Source: a virus. From it: DNA of 26,292 bases. Below, piece after piece: positions 21,735 through 26,292 of the stretch. The stretch covers positions 1 through 26,292 of the IMG/VR virus record IMGVR_UViG_3300034073_001649; one strand, 5' to 3'. Under the pieces are notes generated by a model. The model made no database searches. It worked only from the letters and a program-made list of their open reading frames with translations, and was not told the DNA's origin. How positions within the stretch are numbered: the first letter of the stretch is position 1; each line of letters begins with the position of its first letter. A program made the position numbers and the translations under genes.

Positions 21735-22856
21735 TTATCCTGAAAGTTTTAAACTCCTGTCTGAGTCTCCAATAAAGTAGCCAACAAGTCCCATTTTTTG
21801 ACCAAGCCTTGCGTTTGCCCAGTCTCCAGAAAAATCATTTGAGCCATTTGATGTTTGTGCAAATGCCTGATATGGGGTTGTAACAACGCCTGATGCAGAT
21901 GTTGCAATAGTTTGAATCTCGCAAAATCCAGCAAAAACACGCATTCTTGTAAGGTCAGTATTAAAACCAGATTGTCCAGTAAATCTAAACTTCAGTTTAT
22001 AATCTGTTAAATCAACATTGCTTGGTGTTATTATGTTTTCCCAAGGTGCTCTTACTACGTACTCATGGTTTCTTAATAGAGTGCTCCTCCAGCCAGCAAT
22101 GACATATTCAACAAAGTCGCCCTCCTTGTATGCAATCAAATCTATTTTATGATTCATCCAGCCACTGTTATCTGCGTTGTAAATCCTAAAACCAACTTCA
22201 GGTGATTTAATTTTTACCTGTCTAGAGCCGACTGTTTGATTGCCAACAAGAACTTCTCTTGGTGTAGAAGAGCCGCCGTTAACAATGACATCATCAGAGT
22301 TGTTAGCGACCCAAATATATTTGTCCTTCCTGAATCCGCTTGAAGATATTTCTCCAGTAACAACAAGATTCCCTGTAACAGATGAGTTTCCAGAAACAGA
22401 TGAGTTTCCAGAAACAGAAAGATTTCCAGATAAAGAGGCATTAGTTGATTCTATGTCTCCAGTAACGTTTAAATCATTTGTGATTTCTACAAAATTTCCG
22501 TCTATACGGGTGTTTCCATGTATGAAAACATCAGGCTCATCTCCAAGCCCTATAAGCGGATTTCCAACACTGAGTTGACCAGTAACTTGCCTTAACGTTA
22601 AGGCATCTCCTTCCACAAGTTGTGTTTCTATCGACAAATTGCTTTGCAACAAAGTTCTTAACTCTGTCTGGCGAAGGCTGTCAGTGAACTCGTCCCAAAT
22701 AAGAATTTTATCTGTTTCAACAGCATCGCCATCAAGAGGAAGTTGTTCTGTTATCAGCCCCTTTAACGCCTTGGCGTTAACCACGTGGTTGTTGAGGCGT
22801 TCACCTGTGACCAGTTGACCGTCTGCAAATGTTTCCCCTTTGTCGAATTGTGGCAT
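21735..22856 (-). CDS. tail-fibre/appendage-like protein with hexapeptide repeats
   Basis: The protein has 373 residues. Residues ~120-175 carry a six-residue repeat (NLSVSG, NSSVSG, NSSVTG, NLVVTG), which usually builds a narrow beta-helix or triple-stranded shaft in phage fibres. The first ~110 residues (MPQFDKGETFADGQLVTGER...) look like an attachment head. The C-terminal ~200 residues are mixed beta with aromatic patches (YKLKFRFTGQSGFNTDL, GWRSTLLRNHEYVVRAPW), possibly the host-binding tip. It lies directly after the nozzle-like gene, with one base between. A role in receptor binding is inferred from architecture and position. Confidence 0.7.
   Translation of the reverse strand: MPQFDKGETFADGQLVTGERLNNHVVNAKALKGLITEQLPLDGDAVETDKILIWDEFTDSLRQTELRTLLQSNLSIETQLVEGDALTLRQVTGQLSVGNPLIGLGDEPDVFIHGNTRIDGNFVEITNDLNVTGDIESTNASLSGNLSVSGNSSVSGNSSVTGNLVVTGEISSSGFRKDKYIWVANNSDDVIVNGGSSTPREVLVGNQTVGSRQVKIKSPEVGFRIYNADNSGWMNHKIDLIAYKEGDFVEYVIAGWRSTLLRNHEYVVRAPWENIITPSNVDLTDYKLKFRFTGQSGFNTDLTRMRVFAGFCEIQTIATSASGVVTTPYQAFAQTSNGSNDFSGDWANARLGQKMGLVGYFIGDSDRSLKLSG
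22380..22433 (-). repeat. 18-base tandem repeat in the fibre-like gene
   Basis: Two identical 18-base units (22380-22397 and 22398-22415) are followed by a diverged third (22416-22433). On the plus strand the unit reads AGATGAGTTTCCAGAAAC. It encodes SVSGNS-type hexapeptides on the minus strand, so unit gain or loss keeps the frame. Confidence 0.85.
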
Positions 22857-22857
22857 G

Positions 22858-24498
22858 TTAATTTATGTTTTGATTGTTTTTACCATGTGGTCTGGCTGTT
22901 ACAAATGTTGCTCTAATTGATGGTCTTCTGCTAGTTGCTTTGAGCCTAACTTGCAAGCCATATCCGATTTTTCGGACTGGATTTCTGCGTGTTGAGTCCT
23001 GTTCAGCGTCAGAAGGAGAGCCAAAGTCGTCAATAAGTGTACTTACGTCTGGGTTGTTTAATTCAGAATACGTTTCTATTGCAGAACCTGCTGGGCAAAG
23101 AAAATCGGTTTCAATTGAAGAAAAACGCTTATCGTTCATTGTATCAAATGTAAATCTTCTTGTAACAAGTTCGCCTTCTATAACTCTTTGCCTATAAATA
23201 GAACTTGCTCCAAGCGTAAACGGAAGTCTTACTGGAAGATATGGATGGCCTAAGTCTTCTCCGTGTTCATCCCAGTCATTTTCTTCCATTAAAAATACAC
23301 CGTCTGATGAATCAACAGCAAACAGGCGTGTTCTTGTCCCTCTTTTGGCTACTATAAATGAGAATGCATCAAACTCAGATGGATATACGTCAACAGACTC
23401 CCAAGACTTTAGAACGAAGTTATAAACAAGAACTGCGTTGTTCTTAGTGCTGTTATCAAGAGGAACAGCCAAATAATAACGACTATTCCAGTAAATTCCG
23501 ACCGATTTTTGTGCATGTTCTCTGTTTATTCTTTCAATTACATCGTTTATTGGTGCTGAAAGAGGTTCTGAAAGCGTGGTCAAACGCATCCCTTCTGCGG
23601 CACCAACTTGCTGTGGCTGAAGGAAATATATCCCAGTGTCTGAAAGGAACACGACGCCTCCAGCGACCTGAACGGCACTTTTCTTGGCAACACAGCCAAC
23701 ATCAACAGACATTGTTTGAAGAAATGCGTCGCTTGAAAGAGGGTCTCCTGTTGCGTATCTAGATGAACCTACATTGAGATAAAAAATCGAATTTCTCATC
23801 ATAACAAGAAACTCGTTCATCGTCCAAGGAACCACTGATACAAGTTCATCATTGCCGCCTTGATTTATTGTAAAGCAATCAAGAAGGTTGAACTTATCAA
23901 AGTCAAGGAAATTGCTTACACAAACAGTGTCCCTTTCTCTTGGAGATAACATTAGCGGAGGGTGCAACTTTCCGAGTGCAACCATTCTGTTTTGATAGTA
24001 CATCAGGCCAGAGCACCTTGGGAACTCATGACCACCAGAAGCAAGAAGAATGTTGAATACACCAGTTCCATATGTCCAAACAACTGTTTCTTTTGAATGC
24101 CCTCTGCTTATGTAAATCTTGTCCATTGCCTGAACAACGTCGCATCCAACGTTTGTATCTACCGTTTCTCCAACTGGAAAATCCCAAGGACCAGCCCACG
24201 CCCCTGTGTTTGGGTTAAATGTTTGAATGTTGGTTTTGTTTAAGGTTGGATTATGAACGACTAAAACAATGATTTCCTGACCATTTGAGTCAAGATAAAC
24301 ACCGCAACCGTTGATTGATTTTCCCTCAACGTCTGTGTCTGAAAACTTTTTCAAACCCTTTCTTACCGACGCAATTCCTCTGTCCAGCCTGAAGTTTTGA
24401 GATTTGCTCACATAGCCTTTGGGCAAAGCACTTGGATTGTCTCGGCTGTTAAGCCCGACAAAGAACAAATCTCCATCCCTCAGGTATTCAAGCGGCAT
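22858..24498 (-). CDS. tail nozzle / stabilisation-like beta-propeller protein
   Basis: The protein has 546 residues. The head, GLNSRDNPSALPKGYVSKSQ, and repeated strand blocks with turn motifs (VVPWTMNEFLVMMRNSIFYL, AVQVAGGVVFLSDTGIYFLQ, VGIYWNSRYYLAVPLDN) look like the propeller blades of podovirus nozzle/stabilisation proteins (P22 gp10 or T7 tail tubular B class). In these the block '..v..G.v.fls.dGiy.l' is characteristic. Such proteins close the distal end of the short tail. It starts at ATG 24498, overlapping the small membrane gene before it as ATGA, and is followed at once by a fibre-like gene. This arrangement fits a short-tail module. The C-terminal 100 residues are more variable. 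Confidence 0.72.
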   Translation of the reverse strand: MPLEYLRDGDLFFVGLNSRDNPSALPKGYVSKSQNFRLDRGIASVRKGLKKFSDTDVEGKSINGCGVYLDSNGQEIIVLVVHNPTLNKTNIQTFNPNTGAWAGPWDFPVGETVDTNVGCDVVQAMDKIYISRGHSKETVVWTYGTGVFNILLASGGHEFPRCSGLMYYQNRMVALGKLHPPLMLSPRERDTVCVSNFLDFDKFNLLDCFTINQGGNDELVSVVPWTMNEFLVMMRNSIFYLNVGSSRYATGDPLSSDAFLQTMSVDVGCVAKKSAVQVAGGVVFLSDTGIYFLQPQQVGAAEGMRLTTLSEPLSAPINDVIERINREHAQKSVGIYWNSRYYLAVPLDNSTKNNAVLVYNFVLKSWESVDVYPSEFDAFSFIVAKRGTRTRLFAVDSSDGVFLMEENDWDEHGEDLGHPYLPVRLPFTLGASSIYRQRVIEGELVTRRFTFDTMNDKRFSSIETDFLCPAGSAIETYSELNNPDVSTLIDDFGSPSDAEQDSTRRNPVRKIGYGLQVRLKATSRRPSIRATFVTARPHGKNNQNIN

Positions 24499-24617
24499 CA
24501 GAACTTCTTGGCGAAGTCCTTGAGCGTGCGAGCCTTCTCAGCGTGCTTAACGCCAGCCCAGAAGCCAGCCACGCCAGCGGCAAGGACGAGTGAAACAATG
24601 ATGATTGTGGTGAGCAT
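24498..24617 (-). CDS. 39-residue single-pass membrane protein
   Basis: ATG 24617 lies four bases after the stop of the gene at 24622-24801, and its TGA overlaps the ATG of the nozzle-like gene. A longer in-frame start at 24740 would cover most of that gene and gives Arg/Pro-rich sequence, so I reject it. LTTIIIVSLVLAAGVAGFWA is one clear membrane segment, followed by a basic amphipathic tail (KHAEKARTLKDFAKKF). The role is unknown; a small lysis or membrane accessory peptide is possible. Confidence 0.6.
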   Translation of the reverse strand: MLTTIIIVSLVLAAGVAGFWAGVKHAEKARTLKDFAKKF

Positions 24618-24621
24618 AAGG

Positions 24622-24801
24622 TTACTTTTTGGGGGTGAGTTCATCCACCTTGGCCTTCCAATCCTCCTCGGTGGCGAACCACTCAACGGTGTCAGGCGTG
24701 ACGACATAGCCGCCGACACGCACCTTGGCCTTGTGGACAATCTTGCCGTTCTTGGTCACGATGACCCAAGGCTTATCTTCTTTGGAGATGTAATTTTTCA
24801 T
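24622..24801 (-). CDS. 59-residue hypothetical protein
   Basis: The frame runs from ATG 24801, one base after the stop of the 329-residue gene, to TAA 24622-24624. It begins MKNYISKEDKPWVIVTKNGK, continues with strand-like VRVGGYVVTPDTVEWF, and ends in a helix, TEEDWKAKVDELTPKK. The composition and tight spacing suggest a real gene. There is no family I recognise. Confidence 0.65.
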   Translation of the reverse strand: MKNYISKEDKPWVIVTKNGKIVHKAKVRVGGYVVTPDTVEWFATEEDWKAKVDELTPKK

Positions 24802-24802
24802 G

Positions 24803-25792
24803 TTAGAAGACCCTAAAGACCTTGTAATTGGTGTAAATAAAACTCATCGCTGAACCAGCGGGAACTGGAATCCCGCCTGTGCCACTAGTCACCTGAGCAC
24901 CGCCGTCCCAAAGTTCAAGACCTGAATTTACATCAAGCGAAACCGTTGAACTTGTTGTTCCGTTTACAATTGTAATCATTCTGCCATTATCCCAAGGGTA
25001 ATCCACAAGAATCGTGTTTGGAACATTATCTGAAGCGTAGTAAACCTGAACAGGCTCGTTAGTTGTGTAAGTAGTGCCTCCGTAAACCTCATAAACCGCT
25101 GGTTCCGCACCGCTTCCCCCGCCTCCCCCGATAGCGGCAGTTGACTGAAAAGTTCCGTCTCCAAAAGTCACACCATCGTAATTTATTCCATAGGACATCC
25201 CAAAGTAATTACCTGAAAATCCATAGGTACTCATTCCGATGGAGTTTCCATCAGGGTCGATACAGGACAAACCGCTGTAACCCTGATTTGTGTCGTTTAC
25301 AAATTCTGTGTAGGCTGTGTTTTCGCCGCTAACGCCGAACACAATTTGCGAGGCTGTCGGGTCGAACGAACTACCGCCGCCTGTATAGGCCGTTGATTGA
25401 TAAGAACCATCGCTAAACTGAATCCCAAAATTAGTGGTCAAAATAGAAGCATCAATCTCTCCATTAACCTTCAACTTAGCCCCTGTTGGTGATGTGCCAA
25501 TGCCTACATTGCCGTTGGCATTGATAACAAAGGAAGTTGAGTCTGGACTTGAAGAGTCTTCAACCCTGAACGCTTCCCCAGTTCCAGTCTGCGTGATGCG
25601 GACAGCCGTATTAGTCGTGTTGAAGGTGTTAGCCCTCGTCAGGTAAACAGCGTTAGCGGCGGATTGCGTAAGAAGCGGGTTGGCGGCACTAGGGTTGCTG
25701 GAGGACGTGAGAGCCTCCAGTTGGTTCTGCGTGATTTCCTCGCCGACGTTGACTACATCGACCTCAGGCTTTGTGGAGATGTTGATGCTCAT
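24803..25792 (-). CDS. tail-fibre-like structural protein
   Basis: The protein has 329 residues. Its blocks are typical of phage fibres: FVINANGNVGIGTSPTGAKL and two copies of the '.F.DG[ST].QSTA..GGG' unit (FSDGSYQSTAYTGGG and FGDGTFQSTAAIGGGGGSG). The head MSINISTKPEVDVVNVGEE is polar. The C-terminal half is rich in Tyr, Thr, Asn and Gly. Fibres of this type trimerise and bind the host surface. Its stop is close to two very small genes and the nozzle-like gene, while its start codon shares bases with the previous stop (25792). Chaperone or autocleavage motifs are not apparent. Confidence 0.75.
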   Translation of the reverse strand: MSINISTKPEVDVVNVGEEITQNQLEALTSSSNPSAANPLLTQSAANAVYLTRANTFNTTNTAVRITQTGTGEAFRVEDSSSPDSTSFVINANGNVGIGTSPTGAKLKVNGEIDASILTTNFGIQFSDGSYQSTAYTGGGSSFDPTASQIVFGVSGENTAYTEFVNDTNQGYSGLSCIDPDGNSIGMSTYGFSGNYFGMSYGINYDGVTFGDGTFQSTAAIGGGGGSGAEPAVYEVYGGTTYTTNEPVQVYYASDNVPNTILVDYPWDNGRMITIVNGTTSSTVSLDVNSGLELWDGGAQVTSGTGGIPVPAGSAMSFIYTNYKVFRVF

Positions 25793-26130
25793 CAGGCGAA
25801 AGCCTCCATGATGTGCACGTTGTTAAGCGTGCTGGCGAGAATAGGGCCGTTGTAGTTGTCGAACGAAACGCTTTGGAACGGATACAGAATCATCGATGAT
25901 TCGGTTGCTGGCGTTCCTTCGGATGCAACGCCCTCTGGGGTAAGCGAAATAGTGACCTCAGCATTGCCTTGGTTCTGGATGAAAAGGTAAACGCGACGAA
26001 GTGGGGCTGGGACGAACTCGGCGTAATCAACAGCCGCCGCTGGGTTGTCAGCCGAACGCTCGTTTGTTGATAGTTCCTTGCAGTAGAACTGCTTGATGAA
26101 CGGGCCTGAAAAGTGGATGTGTTTGCTCAT
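25792..26130 (-). CDS. small virion-associated protein candidate
   Basis: The protein has 112 residues from ATG 26130, one base after the stop of the gene at the window edge. It has a beta-rich pattern (RRVYLFIQNQGNAEVTISLT, then SSMILYPFQSVSFDNYNGPI), as in small jelly-roll or decoration proteins of phage particles. Its stop overlaps the ATG of the fibre-like gene. No enzyme motif is seen. The assignment is based on strand pattern and location among tail genes. Confidence 0.6.
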   Translation of the reverse strand: MSKHIHFSGPFIKQFYCKELSTNERSADNPAAAVDYAEFVPAPLRRVYLFIQNQGNAEVTISLTPEGVASEGTPATESSMILYPFQSVSFDNYNGPILASTLNNVHIMEAFA

Positions 26131-26131
26131 T

Positions 26132-26292
26132 TTAGTAAGTTCGAATCATGTTCATGCGTGTGACCTGCCCCTGCTGTCTTGTGGCTTTGTCGTACTCTTG
26201 CTCACGTGCGGCTTCATACTTTTGCTCGATAGCGGCGGCTTCCTGAATCATACCTTCTGACAGGAACCAGTTTGCTGTCGAACCCCAAGCGA
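26132..26292 (-). CDS. C-terminal end of a coiled-coil protein (partial)
   Basis: The frame is open from the right edge to TAA 26132-26134. The visible ~52 residues include NWFLSEGMIQEAAAIEQKYE and a charged helix, REQEYDKATRQQGQ, and end VTRMNMIRTY. The helical end could belong to a tail or portal-connected protein, but too little is visible to name it. It is the first late gene in the window and spaces one base from the next. Confidence 0.6.
   Translation of the reverse strand, partial: AWGSTANWFLSEGMIQEAAAIEQKYEAAREQEYDKATRQQGQVTRMNMIRTY

Noticed and set aside
22380-22433. Diversity-generating retroelement variable repeat
   Set aside because: No reverse transcriptase gene and no second, adenine-rich template copy are present in the window. 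The repeat is a simple in-frame hexapeptide unit.
24618-24740. Longer start for the 39-residue membrane gene at 24740
   Set aside because: The added part overlaps the gene 24622-24801 almost fully and is Arg/Pro-rich. ATG 24617 gives a clean membrane protein with normal spacing.

Overview
The window looks like part of a tailed double-stranded DNA phage genome, most likely a short-tailed (podovirus-like) one. Two tightly packed gene blocks run towards each other. Genes 1-5410 are on the plus strand and read like an early/replication module. Genes 5346-26292 are on the minus strand and read like a late virion and lysis module. I see no rRNA, tRNA, CRISPR array, integrase or transposase, and no stretch above 300 bases without a gene. 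The host cannot be named from the sequence. A lipobox protein and ejection-type proteins would suit a Gram-negative host. Most genes have no obvious Shine-Dalgarno sequence, and several have an A/T-rich 'taac-ATG' or 'acc-ATG' context.

Plus strand: a DnaC/IstB-like helicase loader (cut by the left edge), a tiny ribbon-helix-helix protein, an ERF-family single-strand annealing protein with an SSB-like acidic tip, a small hypothetical protein, an unusually strong RNA hairpin whose loop carries an ATG, two overlapping small genes, a calcineurin-like metallophosphoesterase, a CxxC...CxC small protein and an HTH-like protein. Then, from about 3493 to 5079, comes a chain of very small genes, most of them linked by the same 19-base junction that holds the end of one gene, an AAGGGGG ribosome-binding-like stretch and an overlapping GTGA stop/start. 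Many share the coiled-coil block LQAENERL and near-identical DNA modules in different combinations. This modular array is the most unusual structure in the window.

Minus strand, in transcription order from the right edge: the end of a coiled-coil protein, a small virion-associated candidate, a tail-fibre-like protein, two very small genes, a beta-propeller/nozzle-like tail protein, a second repeat-bearing fibre-like protein, a small AT-rich gene, and then three ejection/internal virion candidates of 282, 1187 and 3579 residues. The giant 3579-residue protein (10.7 kb) has glycine-rich hydrophobic segments, an HEFHH zincin motif and a C-terminal region resembling modules of phage polyvalent proteins. 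Two short membrane genes, a holin-like protein and a lipobox protein, close the operon and form a probable lysis pair.

The likely division of labour is that the plus-strand genes replicate and recombine DNA and modify the host, while the minus-strand genes build the tail and the DNA-ejection apparatus and lyse the cell. The two blocks meet tail to tail with a 65-base antisense overlap and no strong terminator that I can see.
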